A stretch of 64,000 nucleotides of DNA, taken from NCBI RefSeq assembly GCF_018129085.1, contig NZ_JAAGBB010000012.1, forward strand, positions 1-64,000, read 5' to 3'. Each line of letters begins with the position of its first letter. Position 1 is the first letter of the stretch. Positions 27,872-36,847 of this stretch are shown here, piece after piece. The stretch is from Plastoroseomonas hellenica. GTDB lineage: Bacteria; Pseudomonadota; Alphaproteobacteria; Acetobacterales; Acetobacteraceae. Under the pieces are notes generated by a model, which worked only from the letters and a program-made list of their open reading frames with translations, did no database searches and was not told the origin of the DNA. Position numbers and translations under genes: made by a program.

Positions 27872-29107
27872 TCAGCGGCGCAGCCAGAAGATCTCGGCGA
27901 CCGCCGAATCCGCGGGGTAGACGGTGACCGGCCGATTGTTCTGCCACTGCACCACCATGGGTCCCGCCGACTCGCGAAGGCCGTTGGCGTCGAACTTGAT
28001 GCGCCGGCCGGGATAATAAAGCGCCGCGCCGTCGGTGATGTCGATGCCGCGGAGCGCTTCGGAGACCGCGCGGCGATCGGCGCGGCCAGCCTTCTGCAGC
28101 GCGTCGCGCATGATCCACATGTCGCCATAGGTCGCGATGCCGTTCTGGCCCATCCAGGGCTCGCCGGTCGCCTGCTTGAACTCCTCGATGATCGCGTCCT
28201 GGCCGCGCGCGTCCCAATTGCCGACCACGGTGATGAAGCCTTCCATCTGCGCCGGCCGGATGTTCTGCAGGAGGTCGGATTGCGCCATGGCGATGCCGCT
28301 GCCGATGGTCGGCACGCGGCCGCGGCCCAGGCCGAACTCGTTCATCTTCTCGATCAGCAGCTTGACGTCGGAGATGACGGTGATCGGCATGACCAGCATC
28401 TCCGGCCGCGCCTGCCGCACCCGCTGGATCAGCGGGGTCGCATCGGAGAGCGGCGGGGTGAAGGTCTCGTCCATCACGATGCGCAGGCCGAGGCCTGATG
28501 CGTCCTGCCGCACTGCCTGCGCGAAGGAGACGGAGGAGGCGGTGTTGTCCGTCAGGATCGCGACCGTCTGCGGCCGCCGCCCTGTCGCCTGCTGCGCCAG
28601 GTTCAGCATGATGGGCAGCGATTCCTTGGCCTGGTCGCCGGCCCTGGCCGAGGTCTGGAAGACATGGCGGAAGCCGCGCGAGGTGATCAGGTCGGAATAG
28701 CTGAGCGTCAGCATCGGCAGCTCGGCGCGCTCCGTCACCTCGGTCGCTGAGAGGGTGAAGGAGGAGAGATAGGCGCCGGAGCAGGCGACCAGGTCGGGAT
28801 GGTCAGCGACCATGCGCTGCGCGGCATTCTTCGCCTTCTCGGTCGAATCGCCGCAATCGAAGGCCATCAGCTCCAGCCGCGCGCCACCGAGCGCCGGAAC
28901 GCCGCCGCGTTCGTTGATGTGCCGCACGGCGAGCTCGGCGCCCATGCGCATGAGCTGACCGAAGCGCGAATAGATGCCGGAGAGCGGCACCAGCAGCCCG
29001 ACCTTCACCGCGGCACCGGCGGGCTGCGCCCGCACCGCGCCGCCGCCTGTCGCCGCCAGTGCGACGCCGGCCATCAGTTCCCGCCGGGTGGTCCTGAACG
29101 TGGTCAT
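27872..29107 (-). CDS. Branched-chain-type ABC transporter substrate-binding protein
   Basis: A 411-residue periplasmic protein of the Peripla_BP_6 (LivK-like) family. The Tat-like signal TTRRELMAGVALAATGG is followed by KVGLLVPLSGIYSRFGQ and AVRHINERGG. The ATG at 29107 (MTTFRTTRR) has an AGGGAGAAGG purine-rich site. It is the last gene of the liv-type operon, 63 bases after livF. Such proteins bind amino acids, amides or aromatic acids. The regulon context suggests a hydroxy acid, keto acid or related carbon source, which is inference. Confidence 0.9.
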   Translation of the reverse strand: MTTFRTTRRELMAGVALAATGGGAVRAQPAGAAVKVGLLVPLSGIYSRFGQLMRMGAELAVRHINERGGVPALGGARLELMAFDCGDSTEKAKNAAQRMVADHPDLVACSGAYLSSFTLSATEVTERAELPMLTLSYSDLITSRGFRHVFQTSARAGDQAKESLPIMLNLAQQATGRRPQTVAILTDNTASSVSFAQAVRQDASGLGLRIVMDETFTPPLSDATPLIQRVRQARPEMLVMPITVISDVKLLIEKMNEFGLGRGRVPTIGSGIAMAQSDLLQNIRPAQMEGFITVVGNWDARGQDAIIEEFKQATGEPWMGQNGIATYGDMWIMRDALQKAGRADRRAVSEALRGIDITDGAALYYPGRRIKFDANGLRESAGPMVVQWQNNRPVTVYPADSAVAEIFWLRR

Positions 29108-29170
29108 CGCCCTTCTCCCTTTCCTGGCCCGGTTGTTCCGGGCCGCTCGCAAGTCTCCCGTCCCTCCGCC

Positions 29171-29878
29171 CTACATGCCGAGATAGGCCTGGCGGACGCG
29201 GTCATCAGCGCTGAGCACGGCATGGGTGCCCTCCAGCACGATGCGGCCGGCTTCCAGCACATAGCCGCGATCGGCGAATTCCAGCGCCTCCGCCACGCGC
29301 TGCTCGACCAGCAGGATGGTCAGGCGGGATTCGCGGTGGATCTCGACCAGCCGGGCGAAGATGAATTCCGCCATCGCCGGCGCCAGGCCCATCGAGGGCT
29401 CGTCCAGCATCAGGAGCTTCGGCGCCGAGGTCAGGCCGCGAGCGACCGCCACCATCTGCTGCTGCCCGCCGGAAAGCGTGCCCGCCAACTGGTTGCGCCG
29501 CTCCGCGAGGATCGGGAACCAGTCCAGCACCCGGGCCAGGTTGCGCGCCCAGTCGCGCTGCCCTGCCGCGGTGCTGGCGCCCATCTCCAGATTCTCCATC
29601 ACCGTGAGCGACGGGAAGAGCTGGCGACCTTCCGGCACATGCGCGATGCCGAGATGCGGGCGCTTCGCCACGGGAACCTCGGCGAGGTCGGTGCCACCGA
29701 AGCGGATACGCCCGGCACTCGGCCGCACCGTGCCGGAGACCGCCTTGAAGAGCGTCGTCTTACCCGCGCCGTTGGGGCCAACCACGGAGATGAACTCGCC
29801 TTCGCCGACGCTGAGGCTGACGCCCTTCAGCACCGGCGATCCGCCATAGCCGGCCTGCAGATCCTCAATTTCGAGCAC
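29171..29878 (-). CDS. livF: Branched-chain amino acid-type ABC transporter ATPase LivF
   Basis: A 235-residue ATPase. Walker [11 protein letters not shown]-loop HVPEGRQLFPSLTV, signature TLSGGQQQM, Walker B LLMLDEPSMGLAP and the H-loop LVEQRV are all canonical for LivF. It overlaps the 3' end of the livMG fusion gene by 14 bases, so it is translated in coupling with it. It supplies the second nucleotide-binding half of the importer, the first being fused to LivM. Confidence 0.94.
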   Translation of the reverse strand: MLEIEDLQAGYGGSPVLKGVSLSVGEGEFISVVGPNGAGKTTLFKAVSGTVRPSAGRIRFGGTDLAEVPVAKRPHLGIAHVPEGRQLFPSLTVMENLEMGASTAAGQRDWARNLARVLDWFPILAERRNQLAGTLSGGQQQMVAVARGLTSAPKLLMLDEPSMGLAPAMAEFIFARLVEIHRESRLTILLVEQRVAEALEFADRGYVLEAGRIVLEGTHAVLSADDRVRQAYLGM

Positions 29879-31643
29879 GGGCGCCCCATTTGGTTCCGAG
29901 ATAGGCCTCGATGACTTTGGGATTGCCGGTGATCTCCGCCGGCAGGCCTTCGGCCAGGACCGCGCCGTGGTCCAGCACGACGAAGCGGTCGACCAGGCGC
30001 ACCATGGCGTGCAGCGTGTGTTCGATGATGACGACCGTCACACCCTCGGCGGCGACGCGGCGGATCACCTCCAGCAGCCGCTCCACCTCCGGTGCGCCGA
30101 GCCCCGCAAAGGTCTCGTCCAGCAGCAGCAGCCGCGGACGTCCGGCCAGCGCGCGGGCGAGCTCCATCAGGCGCAGGTCGAAATTGCTCAGCGTGCCGGC
30201 GCGATCGTCGATGCGCGCGCCGAGGCCGACGCGGGTGATCGCTTCCCGGGTCAGGGCGCGCGCTTCCCCGATGTCGCGCGCCTGCACCTCGGCGCCGCTC
30301 ATGACATTGTCGGCGACCGACATGCGGGCGAAAGGCCGCACCACCTGGAAGGTGCGGCCGACGCCAAGCCGGCAGAGCCGGTTGGGCTGCAGCCCGGTGA
30401 CGTCGCGGCCGTCCAGCAGCACGCGCCCGGCATCCGGCCGGACGAAGCCGTTGAGCAGGTTGAACGCCGTCGTCTTGCCGGCACCGTTCGGGCCGATCAG
30501 CCCGAGGATCTCGCCCGCCCGCACGGTGAAGCTGACATCCTGCACCGCGCGCACGCCGCCGAAGCTGCGCGACAGGCCTTCGACCCGCAGGATCGCCGGC
30601 GCATCCGGCCCGGGTGCTTGGCGCGGCGCAACCGGCGGCAGCGAGTCAGGCGCGGGCGGGGCGGCTTCGACCGCGGGCGCGGCGGCCACGCGGCGGCGGC
30701 GCAGATCGGCGATCTTCCAATAGATGCCTTCCGGCGCCAGCAGGATCACCACGATGATCGCGGTGCCGAAGACCACGCCCTGGATACCGGGAATGACGGC
30801 GCCGAACTGCGCGTGCAGCGTCTCGCCCAGCGGGATCAGCACCAGCGCGCCGATCACCGGCCCCCAGACCGTGCCGACGCCGCCGAACATCGCGACCGTC
30901 AGCGCCTGGGCGGAGATCAGCATGCCGAAGACCGCCTCCGGCGTGACCACCAGCAGGATGACCGCGTGGAAGCCGCCGATCGCGCCCGCCAGAGCGCCGC
31001 TGAGCGCGATGGTCACGAGCTTCAGCCGCCTGGTGTCGATGCCGACCGCTTCCGCCGCCGCTTCGTTCTGCTTGATCGCGGTCAGCGCCATGCCGTAGCG
31101 CGAGCGTTCCATCAGCCGCATCGCCACCATGGCGGCGAAGAGCAGCCCGAGGGCGAGATAGATGTAGATCCGGTAGTCCGTGAATTGCAGGAAGGCCCAG
31201 CCGCGCTCCCGGATCAGCGGCAGGGAGACTTCCTGGTGGCCGAGCCAGAGGAAGATGTTCAGGAGCGCCAGCGGATAGGCGAGCATGGCGAGCGCGAAGT
31301 AGTGCCCGCGCAGCCGGAAGGTCGGCAGGCCGATCAGGAGGCCTGAGATGCCGCCGACCAGACCCGCGAGCGGGATGCCGAGCCAGGGCGTCAGCCCGTA
31401 CTGCACGAAGCACAGCGCGACCGTATAGGCGCCGAGGCCGAAGAAGGCAGCATGGCCGAAGGAGATCAGCCCGGTCATGCCGCTGAGCAGGTTCCAGGAG
31501 AGGCCGAAGATGGCCCAGATCGGCACCAGCACCAGCGTAAGCTGATGGTAGCTGTTGGTGACGAAGAGGCTGAGCACGGCATAACCCGCGCAGAAGAGAA
31601 GGATCGGCAGCAGCATGCGTGCCGGGCTGAGGGTGCGGAACAC
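29865..31643 (-). CDS. Fused ABC transporter permease-ATPase (LivM-LivG)
   Basis: A 592-residue fusion. Residues about 10-312 are a LivM permease ([19 protein letters not shown], seen as [23 protein letters not shown]-like [13 protein letters not shown]). A Pro/Ala-rich linker spans 313-350. Residues 351-592 are a LivG ATPase with Walker [10 protein letters not shown] (384-392). The ATPase signature is [15 protein letters not shown] and Walker B ends [11 protein letters not shown], rather than the usual LSxGQ and DEP. The GTG start at 31643 follows the livH stop by two bases; an ATG at 31616 is possible. The reading frame is continuous across the linker with no stop. Confidence 0.9.
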   Translation of the reverse strand: MFRTLSPARMLLPILLFCAGYAVLSLFVTNSYHQLTLVLVPIWAIFGLSWNLLSGMTGLISFGHAAFFGLGAYTVALCFVQYGLTPWLGIPLAGLVGGISGLLIGLPTFRLRGHYFALAMLAYPLALLNIFLWLGHQEVSLPLIRERGWAFLQFTDYRIYIYLALGLLFAAMVAMRLMERSRYGMALTAIKQNEAAAEAVGIDTRRLKLVTIALSGALAGAIGGFHAVILLVVTPEAVFGMLISAQALTVAMFGGVGTVWGPVIGALVLIPLGETLHAQFGAVIPGIQGVVFGTAIIVVILLAPEGIYWKIADLRRRRVAAAPAVEAAPPAPDSLPPVAPRQAPGPDAPAILRVEGLSRSFGGVRAVQDVSFTVRAGEILGLIGPNGAGKTTAFNLLNGFVRPDAGRVLLDGRDVTGLQPNRLCRLGVGRTFQVVRPFARMSVADNVMSGAEVQARDIGEARALTREAITRVGLGARIDDRAGTLSNFDLRLMELARALAGRPRLLLLDETFAGLGAPEVERLLEVIRRVAAEGVTVVIIEHTLHAMVRLVDRFVVLDHGAVLAEGLPAEITGNPKVIEAYLGTKWGARARN

Positions 31644-31645
31644 GT

Positions 31646-32596
31646 CTAGGTCCGCTCCGCCGAGCGGCCGAGCAGCCCTTGCGGGCGCAGGAAGACGACC
31701 AGCAGGAAGACCACGAAGATCGCCGTGTTCTGCAACTGCGTCGGCAGCAACAGCGCCGATCCTTGCTGGATGACGCCGATCAGCAGCCCGCCCCAGAAGG
31801 CGCCGAGGGTCGAGCCGAGCCCGCCCAGCACCACGCCGGCATACATGATGATCACGTATTCCAGCCCGACATAGGGGGTGAAGGGATAGCTCGACGCCAG
31901 CAGCCCGCCGGCGATGGCGGTGACGCCGATGCCGAGCCCGAAGGTGATGCGGTGCGCACGATCGACGTCGAGGCCCATGTAGAGCGCCGCCTGCACATTG
32001 TCGGCCGCCGCGCGCATGGATTTGCCAAGCCGCGACCGCCCGATGAACAGCACCAGGAGGGCCACGACTGCGACGGCGATCAGCGCGCCGACCGCGCGGG
32101 CCTGGTTGACGAAGACGACGACATCGCCACCCGCGAGCTCCAGCTCCCAGGCAGTGGAGGAGATGTCGCTCGGGATCGAGACGGGCACGCTGCCGAACAG
32201 GATCTGCCCGCCGCTCTGCAGGATCAGCGACAGGCCGAGCGTCAGGATGAGCTGCGCGTAGTGCCCCTCGCCTTCCAGCGAACCGATCCGCGTGCCGGTG
32301 ACGCGCGAGATCAGGAAGCGCTGCGCGATGTAGCCGAACAGGAACAGCACGGGACCTGCCAGCAGCGCGGCGATGAAGGGCCCGGCCGCGGACCCGAAGA
32401 CCATCTGCAGCCCGAGCAGGGTGAAGAGATGGAAGGCGACATACATGCCGAGCATCATGAAGTCGCCATGGGCGAAGTTGATCACGCGCATGATGCCGAA
32501 GATCAGGCTCAGCCCGACGCACATCAGCCCGTAATGCGCACCCAGCAGCAGGCCGGCGTTCAGCGCCTGCAGGATGCCTTCGAGCTGCAGCATCAT
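31646..32596 (-). CDS. livH: Branched-chain amino acid-type ABC transporter permease LivH
   Basis: A 316-residue permease with about eight hydrophobic segments. LivH hallmarks are GLMCVGLSLIFGIMRVINFAHGD (seen as LIFGIMRVINFAHGD), the EAA-like loop MRAAADNVQAALYMGLDVDR and YAGVVLGGLGSTLGAFWGG. It is the first structural gene of the operon livH-livMG-livF-binding protein. Starts at 32596 or one codon later are equivalent. It lies downstream of a GntR regulator gene with predicted operators in the spacer. Confidence 0.93.
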   Translation of the reverse strand: MMLQLEGILQALNAGLLLGAHYGLMCVGLSLIFGIMRVINFAHGDFMMLGMYVAFHLFTLLGLQMVFGSAAGPFIAALLAGPVLFLFGYIAQRFLISRVTGTRIGSLEGEGHYAQLILTLGLSLILQSGGQILFGSVPVSIPSDISSTAWELELAGGDVVVFVNQARAVGALIAVAVVALLVLFIGRSRLGKSMRAAADNVQAALYMGLDVDRAHRITFGLGIGVTAIAGGLLASSYPFTPYVGLEYVIIMYAGVVLGGLGSTLGAFWGGLLIGVIQQGSALLLPTQLQNTAIFVVFLLVVFLRPQGLLGRSAERT

Positions 32597-32669
32597 CGCC
32601 CGGCCCCGCCTCGTTCAGGGTCGGACGCATCAGCCCTTGGCCGCGGCAGCGCCGTGGGTGGTATCGGTA

Positions 32670-32708
32670 TCACGCAGCCGCCAGGGATGGCTGGTAGTGG
32701 TCGGACAT
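32670..32708 (-). CDS. Putative 12-residue leader peptide upstream of livH
   Basis: A very short frame MSDHYQPSLAAA starts at an ATG with a strong ribosome binding site (GAGGAG, six bases upstream) 74 bases before livH. In the +1 frame the sequence continues as WRLRDTDTTHGAAAAKG before a stop, so it could also be a small 25-residue protein broken by a one-base insertion. No known leader motif is recognisable. Confidence 0.3.
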   Translation of the reverse strand: MSDHYQPSLAAA

Positions 32709-32765
32709 GACGTCTCCTCACGCCCTTGTCGCCGGGCTGGCGGCAAGGTCGCAGCGGTCACGCCG

Positions 32766-32796
32766 ATCTGTCAATGATCTTCAGATTGTCCTACAC
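32766..32796. promoter_or_regulatory. Predicted GntR(FCD) operators upstream of livH
   Basis: Two sites match the shared motif ATTGTC-N-GACAAT: ATTGTCCTACAC (32785-32796) and, on the other strand, ATTGACAGAT (32766-32775), which contains a consensus -35-like TTGACA for the liv operon. Similar sites precede the dehydrogenase gene at 33715 and the TctC gene at 37046. Confidence 0.5.
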
Positions 32797-32848
32797 GTCA
32801 TTGCGGATGAGGAGGGCCGTCCGGCGGAGCCCACTAGGTGCCGAAGCG

Positions 32849-33556
32849 TCAGTCGGCTGCGGTCTCGGCCGCGCGGCTCGCCATCGCCGCCTGCTCGTTG
32901 AGGATGCGGAGCGCCACGCGGGCCGCCTGCATCACATGGTCCCGGCAGGCCTCCCAGGCGCCGTCGCGGTCACGGCGCTCCACCGCTTCCACGATGCGCC
33001 GGATCTCGATGATGGTCTGCGGCAGACGCGTCGGGTCCGAGAGCGTGGTGGCCCGGAGCTGCGAATTGCGGTTCAGCAACTGGTCCAGCATGCGCGCCAC
33101 ATAGGCGTTGCGGCAGCCGCGCAGCATCACGTCGTAGAAGCGGCGCTTCAGCCCCAGCAGCACCAGCCGGTCGCTGCCGGGCCTGGTCGCCGCCAGCTCC
33201 TCATAGACTGCGCGCAGCTCGGCGATTTCCTCGGCCGAGGCGCGCTCGGCGAAGCCCTGCCCCGCCAGCGCCTCCAGCACGGCGCGCACCTCGTAGACCT
33301 GGGTCGCCTCGGCGGCGGAGAGATAAGCGACGAAGGGGCCGCGATTGGGCACCACATGGATCAGCCCCTCGGCCTCCAGCAACCGCACCGCTTCGCGGAT
33401 GACGCCGCGGCTGACGCCGAAGAGATCGCAGAGCATCCGGTCCGACAGGTGCTCGCCGGGTGCGAAACGGCTGGTGATGATGGCATCACGCAGGCGCTCC
33501 TCGACCTGGCGCCGCACCGGTTGCGGCGTGACCCGCAGCGAAAGATCGTCCGGCAT
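32849..33556 (-). CDS. GntR family transcriptional regulator, FCD domain
   Basis: A 235-residue regulator. The winged helix-turn-helix (about 10-80) has LRDAIITSRFAPGEHLSD and LCDLFGVSRGVIREAVRLLEAEG (parts shown: FGVSRGVIREAVR). The C-terminal all-helical FCD domain holds metal and ligand-binding His/Asp/Arg residues (YEVRAVLEALA, EHV-like DHVMQAAR). FCD GntR proteins usually sense organic acids and repress catabolic genes. It stands between the liv operon and a divergent hydroxyacid dehydrogenase gene, with motif-sharing operators on both sides. Confidence 0.9.
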   Translation of the reverse strand: MPDDLSLRVTPQPVRRQVEERLRDAIITSRFAPGEHLSDRMLCDLFGVSRGVIREAVRLLEAEGLIHVVPNRGPFVAYLSAAEATQVYEVRAVLEALAGQGFAERASAEEIAELRAVYEELAATRPGSDRLVLLGLKRRFYDVMLRGCRNAYVARMLDQLLNRNSQLRATTLSDPTRLPQTIIEIRRIVEAVERRDRDGAWEACRDHVMQAARVALRILNEQAAMASRAAETAAD

Positions 33557-33660
33557 CCTATCCCCGTATTCCCGGCGGCGAAGCTTCCCGCCATGTCACG
33601 CAATCTGACGTCCCGGAAACGCAGCGTCCAGCACGGCTGGCGGCCTCTCACGGGCCCAGG

Positions 33661-33691
33661 ATTGACAGACAATTCTACAGGCACCTAGGCT
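33661..33691 (+). promoter_or_regulatory. Promoter with overlapping GntR operator ahead of the dehydrogenase gene
   Basis: A consensus -35 TTGACA (33662-33667) and a -10-like TAGGCT (33686-33691) are 18 bases apart. The near-palindrome ATTGAC-A-GACAAT (33661-33673) covers the -35, so binding of the regulator would block transcription. It lies 24 bases before the start at 33715. Confidence 0.55.
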
Positions 33692-33714
33692 GCTCTACCA
33701 AGGGGAGACGCCGC

Positions 33715-34644
33715 ATGTCCACGAAAACCTCGGAGCCCGGCATGCTCAGCCGCATCGCCTTCATCGGCATCGGCAATATGGGCTGGCCCATGGCAGCCCG
33801 GCTGGTCGGCGCGGGCTTCGAGGTGGTGGCCTGCGACGCGGTGCCCGACCGCGCCGGCCGTTTCGCCGGCGAGGTCGGCGGCGAAGCCGCCGCGGACGCC
33901 GCGGCCGCGGTCCGCGGCGCCAATGCCGTTATCACCATCCTGCCGACCTCGAAGCATGTCGCGGAAGCAGTGACGGCAATGGGCGATGCGCTCGCCTCCG
34001 GCACGCTGCTGATCGAGATGAGCTCCGGCTCGCCGACTGCGACACGCGGCATCGCCGAGAGCCTGGCCGGCCGCGGGGTCGCGGTGATCGATGCCCCGGT
34101 CTCCGGTGGCGTGCCGAAGGCCAAGACCGGAGAACTGGCGATCATGCTGGGCGGCGAGGCCGCGGCGGTGGCGCGCGCCGAGCCGGTGCTGCGCGCCATG
34201 GGCACCAGCCTGACCCATGTCGGCGGCGTCGGCGCCGGGCAGGCGATGAAGGCACTGAACAACCTGATGGGCGCGGCCGGCTTCCTGATCGGGATCGAAG
34301 CGCTGTTGATCGGCCAGCGCTTCGGCCTGGATCCGGCCCTGATGGTGGATGTGCTGAACGCCTCGACCGGCATGAACAGCAGCACGCAGCGGAAGTTCAA
34401 GCAGTTCGTGCTGTCCCGCCGCTTCGATGCCGGCTTCGGGCTGGAGCTGATGGCCAAGGACTGCTCGGTGGCGATGGAGGTCGCGCGCGACACCGCGACG
34501 CCGGCGCCCTTCGCGGCACTCTGCCGGGAGATGTGGGCGAGCGCGGTGGCACTGCTCGGGCCCGGGCAGGATCACACAGCGATGGCCCAACTCTCCGAGC
34601 GCTTGGCGGGCGAGACGCTCGGCGGCGGCAACCGCGTCGCCTGA
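33715..34644 (+). CDS. NAD(P)-dependent oxidoreductase, 3-hydroxyisobutyrate dehydrogenase family
   Basis: A 309-residue beta-hydroxyacid dehydrogenase. The Rossmann motif FIGIGNMGWPMAARL, the substrate-binding DAPVSGGVPKA and the catalytic-Lys helix GAGQAMKALNNLM are all present. The family oxidises 3-hydroxyisobutyrate, tartronate semialdehyde, L-threonate and similar acids; which one applies here is unknown. GGGGAG ten bases upstream supports the start at 33715. It is divergent from the GntR gene, with an operator over its promoter. Its TGA is followed at once by repeat A3. Confidence 0.9.
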   Translation: MSTKTSEPGMLSRIAFIGIGNMGWPMAARLVGAGFEVVACDAVPDRAGRFAGEVGGEAAADAAAAVRGANAVITILPTSKHVAEAVTAMGDALASGTLLIEMSSGSPTATRGIAESLAGRGVAVIDAPVSGGVPKAKTGELAIMLGGEAAAVARAEPVLRAMGTSLTHVGGVGAGQAMKALNNLMGAAGFLIGIEALLIGQRFGLDPALMVDVLNASTGMNSSTQRKFKQFVLSRRFDAGFGLELMAKDCSVAMEVARDTATPAPFAALCREMWASAVALLGPGQDHTAMAQLSERLAGETLGGGNRVA

Positions 34645-34764
34645 CGGGTCTTTTCCGCCCCTGGCGCGCCGGTCTCCTCGCCGATGCAACCAGCATCGGC
34701 TGCGTCGCCCGCCACACCAGGGACGAAAAATCCCTCGCCAGGCGCCCACCCGTGCCAACTGGTC
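34645..34764 (-). repeat. Family A long-hairpin repeat, copy A3 (truncated arm)
   Basis: The core is read on the minus strand, with apical hairpin GCCGATGC / GCATCGGC (34680-34700) and middle stem CGTCCCTGG / CCAGGGGCG. The arm adjoining the dehydrogenase gene stops at GACCCG, exactly at that gene's stop codon, so the outer terminal repeat is missing on this side. Confidence 0.8.
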
Positions 34765-34766
34765 GG

Positions 34767-34793
34767 AAGGGGTGCGGGACGGCACCCCTTTCG
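34767..34793. terminator. Bidirectional terminator hairpin
   Basis: The stem AAGGGGTGC / GCACCCCTT (9 bp, loop GGGACG) is followed by TTT on the plus strand and lies between the convergent dehydrogenase and MBL hydrolase genes, adjoining repeat A3. Confidence 0.6.
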
Positions 34794-34794
34794 C

Positions 34795-35583
34795 TCACAG
34801 GCGCGGCGGCACGTCCAGGCGCGCGACGATGCCTTCCAGGGCCGGGCTCGCGGCCGGGTAGCGCTGCATCACCAGGGGGTCGTGGCCGGGGATGATGTGG
34901 TCCGGCGAGGTCGCGGCGGCGCGTAGCCTGTCGAAGCCTTCCAGCATCTCGCCGATATGGAAGGCGGTGGTGAAGGGCCGGCCGCTCTCCATGTTCTCGT
35001 AGAAATGCGTGACGTCGGAGGCGAGCACCACGGTGCCGCGCGCCGTCGCGACCGAGACGAATTGCAGCCCGGCCGAATGCCCGCCGGTCGGGTGCAGCTT
35101 GATGCCCGGCCAGGGCTCGACCACACCTTCGTGGAAGACGACGCGTTCGGCATAATTCATGCGGATGATGCCGGTGACATCCTCCACCTCGAAGGAATGC
35201 CGTAGCTGCTTGTGGCGCATGTAGTGGCCGCAGGCGTAGTGCAGCTCCGCCTCCCGCAGGTGGAAGTTGGCCTTGGGGAAGCGGTCGAAATTGCCGACGT
35301 GGTCGTAGTGCAGATGCGTCAGCACCACGTCCGCGACCGAAGCAGGATCGATGCCGAGCAGCGCCAGACTCTCGATCGGGCAGCGCAGATGATCGCGGCC
35401 GCGCTTCTTCGCGACATCAGCGGTGAAGCCGGTATCGACCACGATCGCGCGGTCGTCGTTCTTCACCACCCAGGCGAAGTAGTCCATCGGCATCGGCCCG
35501 TCATGCGGGTCGCCGCCGATGAAATGGTCGCTCCGCCGCGCCGCGCGCTGGGCATAGCGGATGGCGTAGATCTCGTAGCTCAT
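34795..35583 (-). CDS. MBL-fold hydrolase, N-acyl homoserine lactonase-like
   Basis: A 262-residue metallo-beta-lactamase-fold enzyme. The dinuclear metal motif is HLHYDHVGNFD, with further ligands in GGHSAGLQ (His), ASDVTHFYEN (Asp) and PGHDP (His). The layout resembles the AttM/AiiB lactonase group, which opens lactone rings. In this cluster it more likely opens a sugar-acid or gamma-lactone than a quorum signal, which is inference. It overlaps the upstream dehydrogenase gene by four bases (ATGA), forming a three-gene operon with the CMD gene. Confidence 0.88.
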   Translation of the reverse strand: MSYEIYAIRYAQRAARRSDHFIGGDPHDGPMPMDYFAWVVKNDDRAIVVDTGFTADVAKKRGRDHLRCPIESLALLGIDPASVADVVLTHLHYDHVGNFDRFPKANFHLREAELHYACGHYMRHKQLRHSFEVEDVTGIIRMNYAERVVFHEGVVEPWPGIKLHPTGGHSAGLQFVSVATARGTVVLASDVTHFYENMESGRPFTTAFHIGEMLEGFDRLRAAATSPDHIIPGHDPLVMQRYPAASPALEGIVARLDVPPRL

Positions 35584-36509
35584 GCTTCCGCCCCATCGGC
35601 TTCGATCACCGCCTGCAGGGCAGCACGGTCGACCTGGATCTCCACACCCGACCGCTCCAGCTCCAGCAGCATCGCGCTCCGCGAATCGCGTTGGCCCCAG
35701 CCGCGGTTCAGCGCCTCCGTCATCTCCTCGAGCGTCAGCGCGGCGAGGCGCATGGGCACGCCGACCTCCCGCCCGAGTGCGCAGGCGAGCGACACGTCCT
35801 TGTGCGCGAGCCGGAGCTGAAAGGCGGGCGTGTCGTAGCTGTTCGGCAGGAACTGCTCGATCACGCCGTCATAGGTGCGGCGCCGGCCGTGCACGCCCTG
35901 GCGGATCGCGGCGAAGAGCGCCAGCGGCTCCAGCCCCGCCTTGGCGCCCATGGCGAAGACCTCCGCCATGACGGCGTTCAGCGCATAGCCGGAGAGGTTG
36001 TGCGCCAGCTTGGCGATGCTGCCGGCGCCGATATCGCCGACCAGCATGGCGCGGTCGCCCATCGCATCCAGCAGCGGCCGCACCCGGTCGAAGACCGCCT
36101 TGTCGCCGCCCACGAAGAAAGCGAGCTTCTTGGTCACCGCGCCGCGCGGCCCGCCGCTGATCGGCGCGTCCAGTACATGCACGCCCTTGACCGCGGCCGC
36201 CGCATGCAGCGCCCTGACAGCCGAGACGGCGTTGGTGGAGATGTCGACGATGATGCTGTCGGGCTTCATGCCCTGCAGCAGCTCGGCCGCCACCGCCTCC
36301 ACCTCCTTGGGTCCGGGAAGCGAGGTGAAGACCACCTCCGAGGCTTCGCCGAGCGCGCGCAGCGTCTCGGCCCAGCGCGCGCCGACCGCTTCCACCGGGG
36401 CGGCTGCCTCACGGCGGATGTCGTGCACCAGCAGCGCGACCTGGGATTTCGCGAGATTGGCGGCCATGCTGGCACCCATGGTGCCGAGGCCGATGAAGCC
36501 GACCTGCAT
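35580..36509 (-). CDS. NAD(P)-dependent oxidoreductase, 3-hydroxyisobutyrate dehydrogenase family (second copy)
   Basis: A 309-residue paralogue of the divergent dehydrogenase at 33715. It has Rossmann VGFIGLGTMGASMA, DAPISGGPRGA and the Lys helix GAGSIAKLAHNLSG. The ATG at 36509 (MQVGFIG) fits the family; a GTG at 36518 overlaps the CMD stop and is an alternative. It sits between the CMD gene and the lactonase gene in one operon. Its substrate is unknown but probably a small 3-hydroxy acid generated by this pathway. Confidence 0.9.
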   Translation of the reverse strand: MQVGFIGLGTMGASMAANLAKSQVALLVHDIRREAAAPVEAVGARWAETLRALGEASEVVFTSLPGPKEVEAVAAELLQGMKPDSIIVDISTNAVSAVRALHAAAAVKGVHVLDAPISGGPRGAVTKKLAFFVGGDKAVFDRVRPLLDAMGDRAMLVGDIGAGSIAKLAHNLSGYALNAVMAEVFAMGAKAGLEPLALFAAIRQGVHGRRRTYDGVIEQFLPNSYDTPAFQLRLAHKDVSLACALGREVGVPMRLAALTLEEMTEALNRGWGQRDSRSAMLLELERSGVEIQVDRAALQAVIEADGAEA

Positions 36510-36514
36510 GGCGA

Positions 36515-36847
36515 TCACGCGCCCCGCTGCTCGAGCACCTCGGTCAGCGCCTGGGCGCCCGACATCGCCGCCGGCCAGCCGGCATAGAAGGCGAGATGGG
36601 TGATCAGCCCGGCGATCTCCTCCTGCGTCACGCCATTGTCGAGCGCGCGACCGATATGCGTCCGGAGTTGCTCCGGCCGATAGGTCGCGACCAGGGCCGC
36701 GACGGTGACCAGGCTGCGGTCACGCTTCGACAGATCCGTGCGCTCCCACAGGTCGCTGTAGACCACGCCTTCGGTATAGGCGACGAGCGCGGGCACGGTC
36801 TTGCGCACGCGGTCGCGTTGCGCGGATTGCGGGATCGGTTTGCTCAT
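36515..36847 (-). CDS. Carboxymuconolactone decarboxylase family protein
   Basis: A 110-residue all-helical CMD/AhpD-like protein. Key segments are WERTDLSKRDRSLVTVAALVA, shown by its parts TDLSKRDRSLVTVAAL and THIGRALDNGVTQEEI, and FYAGWPAAMSG at the end. It lacks the Cys-x-x-Cys of AhpD, so it is more like the decarboxylase/isomerase branch. It is the first gene of an operon with the second dehydrogenase and the lactonase. The promoter is divergent from the TctC gene, with a predicted GntR operator between. Confidence 0.88.
   Translation of the reverse strand: MSKPIPQSAQRDRVRKTVPALVAYTEGVVYSDLWERTDLSKRDRSLVTVAALVATYRPEQLRTHIGRALDNGVTQEEIAGLITHLAFYAGWPAAMSGAQALTEVLEQRGA

Noticed and set aside
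34795-35583. Quorum-quenching AHL lactonase
   Set aside because: The metal motif is shared by many MBL lactonases. No luxI/luxR context is present and the operon points to catabolism, so the specific assignment is not supported.
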